A DNA stretch of 64,000 nucleotides from Acidobacteriota bacterium. Its GTDB lineage: Bacteria > Acidobacteriota > Blastocatellia > UBA7656. Positions 7,403 to 16,263 of this stretch are shown one piece after another; the first letter of the stretch is position 1; the number at the start of each line of letters is the position of its first letter. Both the position numbers and the translations under genes were made by a program. Under the pieces are notes generated by a model that searched no databases, had not been told where the DNA came from, and worked only from the letters and a program-made list of their open reading frames with translations. Location of the stretch: assembly GCA_040754075.1 (NCBI GenBank), contig JBFMDH010000015.1:105535-169534 (forward strand), written 5' to 3'.

Positions 7403-10399
7403 ATGAACCCTAAACGCTTGCTTGCGCTCAAGTCTGCGTGTGCGCTGTGGCTTGTCGTACTTCTGGCGCTTTCGAGTTTTTCAACATTCGCGCAGCAGAA
7501 AAAAGAGAAAACCAAAGCGGCGACCGCTCCTGCTGCTCAAAAAATTGATGAGGGGTACACCGCAAAAATCAAAGAATATACGACCAATCCAGCCTTCCTA
7601 ACCGAATTTGTAGACCATTTGCCAGCTTCGGATAAAGTGCCGACGCCGGAAAAAGTTCTCGGCTATATCGCCGGCACCCCGAATAAACTCACTTACACCA
7701 AAGACCTTTATCGGTATTATCGTGAACTGGAAAAAGCCACGCCGCGCGTCAGGGTTTTTGTCGCTCCTGAAAAATCTGAAGAGGGCAGAGAACAATTGAC
7801 GATTCTGGTAAGCGATGAAGCCAATCTCGCCAAACTCGACCGTTACAAAGAAATCACCGCCAAGCTTGCCGACCCGCGTAAACTCACCGATGCCGAAGCC
7901 AAACCCTTAATGAGTGAAGGCAAAGCCTTTTACTGGGCATCGGGTTCAATTCATTCGCCGGAAACCGGCTCGCCTGAAATGTTGATGGAGATGGCTTATC
8001 GCCTTGCGGTGCAGGAGACGCCGTTCATCGAAGCGATTCGCAAAAATTTAATCGTGATGATTACCCCCGCGCTGGAAGTTGACGGGCGCGACCGCATGGT
8101 CGATTTGTACAACTGGCGCAAAGCCAATCCCGGCAAACAAGCGCCGTCGCTGCTCTTCTGGGGCAAGTACGTCGCCCATGACAATAACCGCGATGGCTTG
8201 GGCATGGCGCTTGCCCTGTCGCGCAATCAAATGAAAATCTTTCTCGAATATCACCCGCAGGTGCTGCACGACCTGCACGAATCGGTGCCGTTTTTGTATA
8301 CCTCTACAGGCACAGGACCTTATAACGCCTGGCTTGACCCGTTGGTGGTTGATGAATGGCATGCGCTTGCCTATCACGAAATCGAAGAGATGACCAAACG
8401 CGGCGTACCCGGCGTGTGGACGCATGGATTTTATGATGGCTGGGCGCCGAATTATATGTTTTATGTGGCGAACGGGCATAACTCGATTGGCAGGTTTTAT
8501 GAAACTTTCGGCAATGGCGGCGCGGACACCCAAGACCGCGTGGTCGGCGCGCAATCGCAACGCGACTGGTTTCGCCCGAATCCGCCCTGGCCCAATGTCA
8601 AATGGTCTATACGCAACAACAACAATATGCAGCAATCGGCTATCTTGCTGGCGATGAATAAAGTTGCCAATGATAAAGAGCGGTTTCTCAATAATTTTTA
8701 TATCAAGAGCAAACGCGCCATTGCCAAAGCGATGAATGAAGGGCCTGCGGCTTATGTGATTCCCGGCGATACGCCGCGACCCGTTGAAGCCGCAGACATG
8801 GTAAACCTGTTGCGTTTGATGGGCATTGAAGTCCACACCGCGACCAAAGACTTTGAAGCCAAAGGACAGAAATTTCCCTCCGGTTCCTACATCATCCGCA
8901 TGGATCAACCCTATTCGCGCATGGCGGATATGATGATGGATACGCAGTATTACAACGTCAACGACCCGCGACCTTATGACGATACGGGGTGGACGCTTGG
9001 CGCGATGCGCAACATCAAGACGGTTCGCGTCACCGATAAAAACGTGCTCAGCGCCCCGATGGTGATGCTTACAAGCGATGCCAAAATCACCGGCAAAATG
9101 ATTGGCTCAGCAAACGCCGCCTACGTCATCAATCACAACACCGACAACACCCTTGCCTCTTTACGTTTCAAGTTGAAAGACGTGAAGATGCAGGCAGCAG
9201 AAGAAGCCTTCAAAGTCGGCAATCAGGAATTCAATGCCGGTTCATTCATCATTAAATCCGAAGGCAATCCGGCAAATCTGCGGCAACAACTCGAAAGCGC
9301 CGTCGCTGAATATGGCGTAAATGCGCTGGCGGTTGATAAAGTTCCCGAAGTCAAAACCCATGAACTCGCGGTGCCGCGCATAGCGATTTTGCACACCTGG
9401 ACGAACACCCAAAATGATGGCTGGTATCGCATCGAATTTGATCGCTTCGGCATTCCTTACAAATACATCTCCGTGCATGAAATTCGCGACACTCTGAATC
9501 TGCGCGACAAATATGATGTGATTATCTTTCCGCCCGTAGGTGGCACGGCGCAATCCATCGTCAATGGTCTGCCAAAACGCGGCGACCCAATCCCCTGGAT
9601 GAAATCCGACATTACGCCGAATTTTGCCAATTCACCCGACCAGACGGCGGATATGCGCGGCGGCATCGAACTGCGAGGTATGGCGAACTTGCAGAAGTTC
9701 ATTGAAGACGGCGGCTTGTTTATGCCGATCACCAACACCGCGAGTCTGACGATTGATTACGGCATCACCACAGGCGTCAGCATTCAGGAATCGCGGCAAT
9801 TGAATGCGCGCGGTTCAATCATGAATGCCTCATTTGTTGACCGCAAAAGTCCGATAGCCTATGGCTACAGTGATTCGCTGCAAATCTATTTCAGTCAATC
9901 GCCGCTCCTGCAAGTCGGCGGTGGGGGATTTGCCGGTGGTGGCGGAGGCGGACAGTTTGGCGGTGGCGCAACCGGCAGACCTTCGGGGCGCGGAACGCTT
10001 ACAGACCCGGATATTGTTCAGGGAATGCCGCAACCCGCGCCAATGACCGGCGGTGGTGAAGGCGGCGGACAAGGATTCGGCGGTGGCGGCGCGCCACTTC
10101 CTGCCAACATGCGACCGCGAGTGATTTTGCGTTTCGCGCAGGATGAAAAGAATTTGTTGGTGAGCGGTATGCTTGCGGGCGGCAGCGAACTTGCAGGCAA
10201 ACCCGCAGTGGTTGATCTTCCTGTAGGTCGTGGTCATGTCGTGATGTTTGCGACCAATCCGATGTGGCGACATCAAACACAGGGCGAGTTCTTTTTAATT
10301 TTCAACGCGGCACTGAATTTCAATCACCTCGGCGCGGGGCTTGCGCCCGAACGCCCGCGCAGTCCGCAAGCCGGCACCGGCAATGATGACGAAAATTAA
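7403..10399 (+). CDS. Exported M14-family zinc carboxypeptidase-like protein
   Basis: 998 residues with a signal peptide (LWLVVLLALSSFSTFAQQ). The M14 fold is visible at ~60-400: SGSIHSPETGSPEM supplies the His and Glu zinc ligands, and DLHESVPFLYTSTG supplies a downstream His. A large C-terminal part (about 500-998) has a glutamine-amidotransferase-like sheet region, then a Gly-rich low-complexity stretch (~835-895), then a conserved GRGHVVMFATNPMWRHQTQGEFFLIFNAAL end. It probably trims peptides outside the cytoplasm. ATG 7403 follows GGAGG. The last ~150 bp are partly repeated at 11212-11269 and 11793-11845, downstream of two small inserted gene pairs. Confidence 0.88.
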   Translation: MNPKRLLALKSACALWLVVLLALSSFSTFAQQKKEKTKAATAPAAQKIDEGYTAKIKEYTTNPAFLTEFVDHLPASDKVPTPEKVLGYIAGTPNKLTYTKDLYRYYRELEKATPRVRVFVAPEKSEEGREQLTILVSDEANLAKLDRYKEITAKLADPRKLTDAEAKPLMSEGKAFYWASGSIHSPETGSPEMLMEMAYRLAVQETPFIEAIRKNLIVMITPALEVDGRDRMVDLYNWRKANPGKQAPSLLFWGKYVAHDNNRDGLGMALALSRNQMKIFLEYHPQVLHDLHESVPFLYTSTGTGPYNAWLDPLVVDEWHALAYHEIEEMTKRGVPGVWTHGFYDGWAPNYMFYVANGHNSIGRFYETFGNGGADTQDRVVGAQSQRDWFRPNPPWPNVKWSIRNNNNMQQSAILLAMNKVANDKERFLNNFYIKSKRAIAKAMNEGPAAYVIPGDTPRPVEAADMVNLLRLMGIEVHTATKDFEAKGQKFPSGSYIIRMDQPYSRMADMMMDTQYYNVNDPRPYDDTGWTLGAMRNIKTVRVTDKNVLSAPMVMLTSDAKITGKMIGSANAAYVINHNTDNTLASLRFKLKDVKMQAAEEAFKVGNQEFNAGSFIIKSEGNPANLRQQLESAVAEYGVNALAVDKVPEVKTHELAVPRIAILHTWTNTQNDGWYRIEFDRFGIPYKYISVHEIRDTLNLRDKYDVIIFPPVGGTAQSIVNGLPKRGDPIPWMKSDITPNFANSPDQTADMRGGIELRGMANLQKFIEDGGLFMPITNTASLTIDYGITTGVSIQESRQLNARGSIMNASFVDRKSPIAYGYSDSLQIYFSQSPLLQVGGGGFAGGGGGGQFGGGATGRPSGRGTLTDPDIVQGMPQPAPMTGGGEGGGQGFGGGGAPLPANMRPRVILRFAQDEKNLLVSGMLAGGSELAGKPAVVDLPVGRGHVVMFATNPMWRHQTQGEFFLIFNAALNFNHLGAGLAPERPRSPQAGTGNDDEN

Positions 10400-10423
10400 A
10401 CTAACCGACAATTCGTAACTCCG

Positions 10424-10463
10424 ACAGCCTGATTGTGGCAACATAATCGGGCTGTTATATTTT
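10424..10463 (+). terminator. Hairpin after the M14 peptidase gene
   Basis: The arms ACAGCCTGATT (10424-10434) and AATCGGGCTGT (10445-10455) pair with one G-T wobble across a 10-nt loop, followed by TATATTTT. It is a plausible rho-independent terminator. It belongs to the inserted cassette, because the native terminator lies beyond the second copy of the gene tail, at 11303. Confidence 0.6.
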
Positions 10464-10470
10464 GAGCATT

Positions 10471-10806
10471 ATGAAGCGGCAAAAAGATATTCTGCTTTAC
10501 AAAACCAATCTCAATGCAGCGCAGGCGCGAGCGCGGGTGAATCGTTTATTACTGTCACAAGTCGGCAGTCAATTTTGTGCAGGAGAACCTGAACCCGATG
10601 CCATCAAGGAGCACTGGCGAGTGCCTATTTTGTTCGTGACTCCCGGCATGGTTGTGGGGCAAGTAGGAGAAGCGATAATCAACTTAAACACGCTTGAATT
10701 GAAAAGCTGCACAAACCATAAACAAATTCATGAAGCCGCTGACCGCTTGAGGAAAAAACACCATGCCGCTATTAAGACCGCCTTTATACAAACAGGAAAA
10801 AGATAA
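10471..10806 (+). CDS. Unknown 111-aa protein, first gene of cassette A
   Basis: I do not recognise this protein. It is mostly alpha-helical and basic at both ends, with a central hydrophobic VPILFVTPGMVVGQVGEAI stretch. No signal peptide or metal motif is seen. ATG 10471 is preferred over TTG 10462. Its end overlaps the next gene by 44 bp, so the two are surely co-transcribed. The pair sits between two copies of the M14 gene's 3' end. A small first gene overlapping a small protease could be an inhibitor, adaptor or antitoxin-like partner; this is inference only. Confidence 0.7.
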   Translation: MKRQKDILLYKTNLNAAQARARVNRLLLSQVGSQFCAGEPEPDAIKEHWRVPILFVTPGMVVGQVGEAIINLNTLELKSCTNHKQIHEAADRLRKKHHAAIKTAFIQTGKR

Positions 10807-11206
10807 CTCTTGTTTGCCTGCTTGCCTGAGAATGGTGTTGGCAGTTAAAGGCGTAATGCTCTCGGAAAAAGAGGTGCGAAAACTTTGTGATTGGTCACCG
10901 CAAGGCTCTGTAACCTCGTCAGCCATAGTCGCAGCGGCGCGGGCGCTGGGCTTTTTGCATTCGTATGAAGATTATGGGTTGCGGCTTCAGGATTTGCGCG
11001 ACGAATTGCGTTCAGGGCGGTTCCCAATTGTTGGAATTGATTTGCGAGCTTATGGACAATTCGGATTGCACGCTCAAGTTGCGGTTTCGGTAACGACCCG
11101 CGGGGTTAGAGTGCATGATCCATTGCTTGGCTCTTTTGTCACAGGCTTGCTGGTTTTTGAACAAGCTTGGAGCGGCAGTGAATTTTTGACCATCATCGTT
11201 GCATAG
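10763..11206 (+). CDS. Small papain-like (C39-type) cysteine protease, second gene of cassette A
   Basis: 147 residues, the size of an isolated C39-like peptidase domain. The N-terminus QEKDNSCLPACLRMVL gives the oxyanion Gln11 and the nucleophile Cys17. His103 in GLHAQVAV and Asp119 in VRVHDPLLGSF complete the triad, with the usual spacing. There is no signal peptide and no ABC-transporter domain, so it is not a bacteriocin exporter but a free cytosolic protease. ATG 10763 lies inside the preceding gene. The stop at 11206 is followed within 6 bp by the second copy of the M14 gene tail. Its target is unknown. Confidence 0.8.
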   Translation: MPLLRPPLYKQEKDNSCLPACLRMVLAVKGVMLSEKEVRKLCDWSPQGSVTSSAIVAAARALGFLHSYEDYGLRLQDLRDELRSGRFPIVGIDLRAYGQFGLHAQVAVSVTTRGVRVHDPLLGSFVTGLLVFEQAWSGSEFLTIIVA

Positions 11207-11211
11207 CTAAA

Positions 11212-11269
11212 GCGTGGGGTTTGCGCCCGAACGCCCGCGCAGTCCGCAAGCCGGCACCGGCAATGATGA
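11212..11269 (+). repeat. Second copy of the M14 gene tail (behind cassette A)
   Basis: This 58-bp stretch matches 10332-10389, the last part of the M14 gene, at 56 of 58 positions. In frame it would still encode ...GNDEN and a stop, against GNDDEN in the intact gene. A typical terminator follows. This suggests it is the original gene end, displaced by the insertion of the 10400-11211 cassette. Confidence 0.85.
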
Positions 11270-11302
11270 GAATTGATCAAATTAAAAAATGAAGTACCAA
11301 CT

Positions 11303-11331
11303 AGGCGGCTGCAATTTGCCGCCTTTTTATT
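11303..11331 (+). terminator. Rho-independent terminator (native end of M14 unit)
   Basis: AGGCGGC (11303-11309) pairs with GCCGCCT (11318-11324) across an 8-nt loop, followed by TTTTATTTT. Confidence 0.8.
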
Positions 11332-11379
11332 TTGGGCAATTCCGGCTTTGTATTAAACTCAACGGTAAAGAGGTGCATT

Positions 11380-11631
11380 ATGGAAAAGACCTTACCGGAA
11401 ATTCGTAAAGCGCGATTGCCGCACATTGATCGTTCAAGAGAAATGGCGTGAATTGCCGAAAATCGAAGCGAATATGTAGGACAATGGGTTGCCTTGGATG
11501 GTGACCGATTGATTGCTCACGGCGATAATCCGTTGGCTTTTAAGGAAAAGATACGTTCAGCAGGTGTACAGCGACCTTTCATTGTTCACATTCAGGAAGA
11601 CCAGGGAGCTTATACAGGAGGTTGGTTGTGA
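11380..11631 (+). pseudogene. DUF5678-like gene with a nonsense codon, cassette B
   Basis: One frame runs from ATG 11380 to TGA 11629-11631 (83 codons) with a single internal TGA at 11449-11451 (codon 24). Its second half, EYVGQWVALDGDRLIAHG and so on, matches the DUF5678 pattern. The codon now TGA stands in REMA-*-IAENR, where the family usually has Trp, so TGG to TGA is the simplest cause. AGAGG precedes the ATG. The gene overlaps the next one by one base, as such pairs usually do. It is probably inactive. Confidence 0.75.
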
Positions 11632-11784
11632 TGGATTACAACCTCAGTTTCTTTCATCGGTATTCATTTTTCCGAGTCCACAGAGTTTTTTGTGAATGTA
11701 CTTGGGCGGCTGGGATTTCTTGATAGATTGCGAATCGGATTGCTGGATTACGAGGAACTAATTTATCTCGGCAGGTATGAATAA
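11631..11784 (+). pseudogene. Retropepsin-like aspartic protease remnant, cassette B
   Basis: ATG 11631 overlaps the DUF5678 stop. After about five codons (MDYNL) the frame breaks, and the C-terminal ~47 residues of a small aspartic protease continue from 11644: HFSESTEFFVNVLGRLGFLD, then DYEELIYLGRYE and a stop. The N-terminal domain with the D-T-G active site is missing, so this is a deletion remnant. DUF5678 genes are often followed by such proteases, which supports the reading. Confidence 0.65.
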
Positions 11785-11792
11785 GAGGCGGT

Positions 11793-11845
11793 GACCAATC
11801 CGATGTGGCGACATCAGACACCGGACGAATTCTTTTGATTTTTAA
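11793..11845 (+). repeat. Degenerate further copy of the M14 gene tail (behind cassette B)
   Basis: About 53 bp aligns with 10252-10305 inside the M14 gene, including an exact 24-base core over CCAATCCGATGTGGCGACAT. About four substitutions and an indel follow. It lies 8 bp after the protease remnant's stop, so cassette B, like A, is bounded downstream by host-gene sequence. Confidence 0.75.
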
Positions 11846-11880
11846 TGAACCCGTTTTCACCAACCAATATGGAGATGTAG

Positions 11881-14139
11881 CTATTTCAGTTGGAGCAGTG
11901 CCACGTCAAAGGTGGTATTAACACGGGTATACGCCAAAGCTTCACCATCGGGTGACCAGGCGTAAGCGGCGATCCACTGGTCTGCGCCCAGCGCCGTCAG
12001 CGGTCGCGCCTCCTCACCATCTAACAACTGTACCCAGATGTTTTTTGAGGTAGACTGGGAATTAATATAAGTCAGCGCCCGACCGTCTCGGGTCCACTCT
12101 AACTTTACTTCAGCGGCGATGTCGAAATAGCGGAATGGCTCGTTTTCGTCGAGTCGCCGCACGGCGACCTGCATTTGCTTATTTTGCTCATCGAAGAAAC
12201 TGTAGGCGAGCATCTTACCATCAGGCGAAATCGCCCAGACCTTTACCGGGGCAGCCTCGACTAACTCCTCCTTGCCGCCGGTTATCGGCACCTTCCACAC
12301 CTGCCAACTTCCCTGTACATCCGCCGTGTAATACACCCATTGACTATCAGGCGATGTTTGCGGCTTGAATACTCCCACATGGGAATGAGTGAGTTGAACC
12401 GGATCGTCTCCATTCACGGTCATGCGCCAGATTTGAGCGCTGCCGGAGCGCGTTGAATAGAAGACCATAAAGCGCCCGTCAGGGGTAACAGAGGCGTCAG
12501 CGTTGTGTCCGGGTGCGGAAGTGAGTTGTTGGCGATGACTACCATCGATTGTCATCTTACAGATTTGACTAACGCCGTTTTCGTAGGCGTTATAAACAAG
12601 TTGCTTGTCGGGTGTCCAGGACAAACCGTAATACCAGCCCCTCGAACTGCTTGCCAGTGACACAGCCTGTCTGGGGGCGTCTTTGGGCATCAACCAGAGA
12701 TTGGTTGTGCCGCCGGATACTTCACTAACGACCGTGCGACCGTCAGCGGTGATCGTAAGTCCTTTGTAATTATTCCAGTCGTTGGTCAGTTGCTGTACCT
12801 CACCACCGGGATAAGCGACAAAATAGATTTGCGGGAGATTGGTTTGCGCATCAACGGCATTCATCATCAGACCGCTCTTGTCCGGCAACCATGCCGCCGC
12901 AATAATGCGTTCGCGCCGGGGTTGAATCAGGCGATGTTCGGTGCCACCTGAAGCGGGAATTTCCGCCAGATAATGGAAGTAACCTTCTGGCGTATATTGG
13001 CGGAACACATACAGGATGTTCGTCCCATCCGGCGACCAACCGAGCGAATTGAACCTTGAGTTCGTATCAATGGTCGAGAGAATCTGCTCGTTTGTGCCGT
13101 CTCTGTTGCAAATCATCAAGCGGGAGAGTCCCGGAATTTGATTGGTACGGATGAAGGCAATGTGCTTCCCGTCGGGCGACTCAAACGCACTATTCACATG
13201 ACTGATTACCTTTTGTGAGTGCCCGCCAAGAACGGGTACACGAAAGAGCGCGCCCTGGAGATTCTCTCCATCATCGACCAGCAAATAATAGATATAGTTA
13301 CTATCGGCTGAGAAAAGCACCCCCCAATAATTACAGGTCGGCTGAAGGTGGGACGGAATGGGCGGAAGAATTTCTATCGTACTCCCTGTCGACAGGTGTT
13401 GGACACGCAGGCTGCGAGTCTGAGGTCTCAACCAGATATAGACCAGATATTGCCCGTTCGGCGAAATGGCTGCGCCGTAAACATCGCCACTGTTTGTCAA
13501 GATTGTCGGCTGGGTAATACGGATTGAAATGGCTTTGAGTTTGTTGGCTGATGAAGGGCTAGCGGTCCGCCAATAATAGCCAATGGCTCCGACAAGCAGG
13601 ATGAGGGGAAGAAGCCCTACTGCGAGCCTTGCCTTAGGAGTTTTTATCACCTCCTCAATAGCGCGATAGGGTTTCGGCGCTGACATCAGCGACCGGGAAG
13701 GCTGCGTCAATGCCGGTTCAGCAACCGGATTTGCCGACTCACGTTCTTCGATGTCTTCAATGACAATCTTGATTCCCTCAAACTGCTCGGCAAATGCTAA
13801 ATGGGGAGACGATGGCTTTGCTTCGTTTACCTTGGCAATAAAGATGTAGCCGCGTCGTGGCACGGTTTTGATCAGGTTATGCGCGTTGTCGTGCAATGCC
13901 GCCCGCGCTTCTTTCAGGCATTGAACCAGAGAATTATCGGTAACAATGGCATCCGCCCACACTACTTCGACCAATTCGTCTTTACTCACCAGGCGGTTGG
14001 AATTTTCTACCAGATAACGCAGCACTTCAAAAACTTTTGGTCGCAGTTTTACCGGTTCGCCATTGTGAAGCAGGCAACCCTGAGTCAGGTCGAGGGCGAA
14101 TTCACCGAAAGAATAAATTCGAGGGGTGGTCGGCTGCAT
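11881..14139 (-). CDS. CadC-like winged-helix regulator with TolB/WD40-like propeller
   Basis: 752 residues. Residues ~8-105 form an OmpR/CadC-type DNA-binding domain (IYSFGEFALDL, KLRPKVFEVLRYLVE, KTVPRRGYIF). One transmembrane helix follows near 165-190 (LAVGLLPLILLVGAIGYYW). The C-terminal ~520 residues are TolB/PD40-like beta-propeller repeats with recurring SPDG.. and I..... patterns. This is the classic one-component membrane regulator design: a cytoplasmic DNA-binding head and a periplasmic sensor propeller. ATG 14139 was chosen over TTG 14151. No neighbouring target gene is obvious. Confidence 0.92.
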   Translation of the reverse strand: MQPTTPRIYSFGEFALDLTQGCLLHNGEPVKLRPKVFEVLRYLVENSNRLVSKDELVEVVWADAIVTDNSLVQCLKEARAALHDNAHNLIKTVPRRGYIFIAKVNEAKPSSPHLAFAEQFEGIKIVIEDIEERESANPVAEPALTQPSRSLMSAPKPYRAIEEVIKTPKARLAVGLLPLILLVGAIGYYWRTASPSSANKLKAISIRITQPTILTNSGDVYGAAISPNGQYLVYIWLRPQTRSLRVQHLSTGSTIEILPPIPSHLQPTCNYWGVLFSADSNYIYYLLVDDGENLQGALFRVPVLGGHSQKVISHVNSAFESPDGKHIAFIRTNQIPGLSRLMICNRDGTNEQILSTIDTNSRFNSLGWSPDGTNILYVFRQYTPEGYFHYLAEIPASGGTEHRLIQPRRERIIAAAWLPDKSGLMMNAVDAQTNLPQIYFVAYPGGEVQQLTNDWNNYKGLTITADGRTVVSEVSGGTTNLWLMPKDAPRQAVSLASSSRGWYYGLSWTPDKQLVYNAYENGVSQICKMTIDGSHRQQLTSAPGHNADASVTPDGRFMVFYSTRSGSAQIWRMTVNGDDPVQLTHSHVGVFKPQTSPDSQWVYYTADVQGSWQVWKVPITGGKEELVEAAPVKVWAISPDGKMLAYSFFDEQNKQMQVAVRRLDENEPFRYFDIAAEVKLEWTRDGRALTYINSQSTSKNIWVQLLDGEEARPLTALGADQWIAAYAWSPDGEALAYTRVNTTFDVALLQLK

Positions 14140-14354
14140 GACAGGATTCAAGCGGCTTTATCGGAGGTTGAGGTAATGTTCCGCGTTTTTTCACTAAATT
14201 TTCACTGAACTTTCATTACTTTAGTTGCGGTCAACTGATAATTTCTGCGTCGTTAGTCAGACGAGAAAGCAACCTGGTGCAGACCGCCAGATGCAAGCGG
14301 CTGTGATTATAAATCCGACACCATGCAAAAATCTACTGCCAAAGGAGAAGAAGG

Positions 14355-14585
14355 TTGACGACCAAACGCCGCATCAAAATTACGGTTTTTCGCTGCCAGC
14401 GATTCGCAAGTACAGAGGTGATTGCTGAGCCACCCTCACAACCGTCAACGACTGTCGTTACTGAAAACCTGGTCGATGAGATATCCACACTGGTTAAACG
14501 ATTGACCGGAGATTCCCTCAATCGCTTAACCGATAAACCGGCGTTAATCAGCGCGGACGACGATTCCCAAAGCAAAATTGAGTAG
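14355..14585 (+). CDS. Small unknown protein (76 aa)
   Basis: The frame starts at TTG 14355 just after AGGAGAAGAAGG, a strong ribosome site. It opens MTTKRRIKITVF, a start seen in small proteins of this group. The rest is Thr/Ser-rich and polar, with no recognised domain, cysteine pair or membrane segment. Function unknown. The overlap with minus-strand open frames lowers certainty. Confidence 0.45.
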   Translation: MTTKRRIKITVFRCQRFASTEVIAEPPSQPSTTVVTENLVDEISTLVKRLTGDSLNRLTDKPALISADDDSQSKIE

Positions 14586-14984
14586 AAACCTCAACGCGCG
14601 AAAATTCACCTGCCGGCAAAATTCGGGAGATAAGGTCTTGAAAAAAACGGTCACCAACCAAGCTGTCTTTATCGGTTTGACCCCGGTGCTGTTTTTTGCC
14701 CTTGATCTTGAGCAACAACAGCGGCGCGGATTGGTTGCGGCAGGCACGCATCAATGCCAATTCAAACTCCGACTTGAGCACAACCAACGATAGCGCAAGC
14801 AAATTGATGTTGGGAGAAGCGCCGCAACCGGCGAAGCTATCGGTCAATAATCCGGATATGCCGATGACCTGAATTCTACTCGGCGATCCGTCACTGAAAC
14901 TGCACTAAGTTGTAAACCTTAATAATCCCACTATAGGGAACTCACGGTTTAATAGATTATGAACTGTTCAAGAAAGGAGAGAGT
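14586..14984. promoter_or_regulatory. 399-bp gap with likely promoter for the WD40 gene
   Basis: No gene is convincing here, although open frames exist on both strands. A promoter-like pair, TTGTAA (14910-14915) and TATAGG (14932-14937) with a 16-nt spacer, lies about 50 bp before the WD40 gene. Confidence 0.4.
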
Positions 14985-16058
14985 ATGAAAAAAGTTATTC
15001 TGGCGCTGATTTTTGCGGCTTTTTCTGTGACAGCGACGAAATCCCTGAACGCTCTCGATGGTGAACCTTTTCCCGGCAGTTTTTTTGCGCCAAGTCCGGT
15101 TTATTCAATCGCCGTCAGCCCGGATGGCAAGATGGTTGCCAGTGGGTACGATTATGGCATCGTCCGATTGTGGGATGTGGCAACGGGAAAAGAACTGCGG
15201 AAATTCCAGGGGCGGCAAGGGTGGGTCTTTAAAGTCGCGTTCAGCAGCGATGGCAAACTGCTGGTGAGCGGAACTGCCGATAAAGCGGTCACTATCTGGG
15301 ATATTTCTGCGGGTAAAGAACTCCGCACAATTAGCGATCCCGGAATGGGAACTCAAATGGCAGTAAGCGCCGATGGGAAAATAGTGGCTCTGGCAGGGTT
15401 TTATGCCGAAAAAACCAAGAGAATAAAAATTTGGGACCTCTCCACGGGAACCGAAGTACAAACCTTCGGTTCGTTGACTGAACTCGGGGCGTACGGTCAG
15501 TTTAGTGAACTTCGCGCGATTGCCTTCAGCCCGAATGGAAAGAGTCTGGCTGCCAGTTGTGCTGAAGGCAACATTGACCGGCAAGTCAGTCAGTTCGGGG
15601 TTCATCTATGGGAGATTTCGACCGGCAAGCATCTGGGGAAAATCAATCGAAATTTTGTCAATGGCATTGCTTTCCGGGCAGACGGGAAAATGCTTGCGGC
15701 TGCCAGCGGCGACACCTCGATTTATCTGTGGGACCTGAGCGTCGGCGCGGAACACAGTCCGCTCAAAGGCAGCGGAACCCGAGTCTGGACAGTCGCCTTT
15801 AGCCCGGATGGCAACACCCTGGCAAGTGGCGGAGGGTTTGACACTACTTATAATGAAGCCATCCTCTGGGATGTAGCCTCGGGGTTAGAAAGCCGCAGGC
15901 TCAAAAGCCACCTCAAGAATTTGACCTGTCTGGCATTCACCCCCGATGGCAAGACTTTGCTGAGCAGTAGTGCTGACGGCACCATTAAAATATGGGGAAT
16001 GCCCGATGGCAGGTTGCTTCGCACCTTAGCCATCGATGCCGGTCTAATCCCACAATAA
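14985..16058 (+). CDS. Exported WD40-repeat protein
   Basis: 357 residues with a signal peptide (VILALIFAAFSVTATKSLNA). About seven WD40 blades fill the rest, so it is one complete propeller. Repeated motifs are AFSPDGKxLAS and IxLWDxxTGKEL. Such a propeller would bind partners in the periplasm; no catalytic site is seen. ATG 14985 follows AAAGGAGAGAG at good spacing. It is followed by two other genes on the same strand with gaps of about 200 bp, so operon membership is uncertain. Confidence 0.9.
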   Translation: MKKVILALIFAAFSVTATKSLNALDGEPFPGSFFAPSPVYSIAVSPDGKMVASGYDYGIVRLWDVATGKELRKFQGRQGWVFKVAFSSDGKLLVSGTADKAVTIWDISAGKELRTISDPGMGTQMAVSADGKIVALAGFYAEKTKRIKIWDLSTGTEVQTFGSLTELGAYGQFSELRAIAFSPNGKSLAASCAEGNIDRQVSQFGVHLWEISTGKHLGKINRNFVNGIAFRADGKMLAAASGDTSIYLWDLSVGAEHSPLKGSGTRVWTVAFSPDGNTLASGGGFDTTYNEAILWDVASGLESRRLKSHLKNLTCLAFTPDGKTLLSSSADGTIKIWGMPDGRLLRTLAIDAGLIPQ

Positions 16059-16263
16059 AAGACCGGATTATTCTGCCTGATTGAATCTGGTGAACTCTCC
16101 AATCGGGCTGCGAAGTCTTCAATCCATTATTGCCTGATCGAGTAAAAGCTTCTCGCTCGGGACTTGCCAATTATTTTGTTATTCACGGGACGCTTGGATG
16201 AACGTTTTCCAGGGTTCCATTCCATTGACCCGGGTATTGGCTAATCACCCTACGGAGGTAAAC

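Noticed and set aside
11449..11451. In-frame TGA in the DUF5678-like gene as a second selenocysteine site
   Set aside because: The expected residue is Trp, no catalytic Cys is involved, and the partner gene is deleted; a TGG to TGA mutation is simpler.
10400..11784. Cassettes A and B as an IS element or integron
   Set aside because: No transposase, integrase, attC-like site or short target duplication; the repeats are copies of the host gene's tail, not element ends.
14548..14847. Minus-strand 99-aa frame near 14.7 kb
   Set aside because: A faint GGDEF-like look in one stretch is not supported by the motif itself or by a ribosome site.
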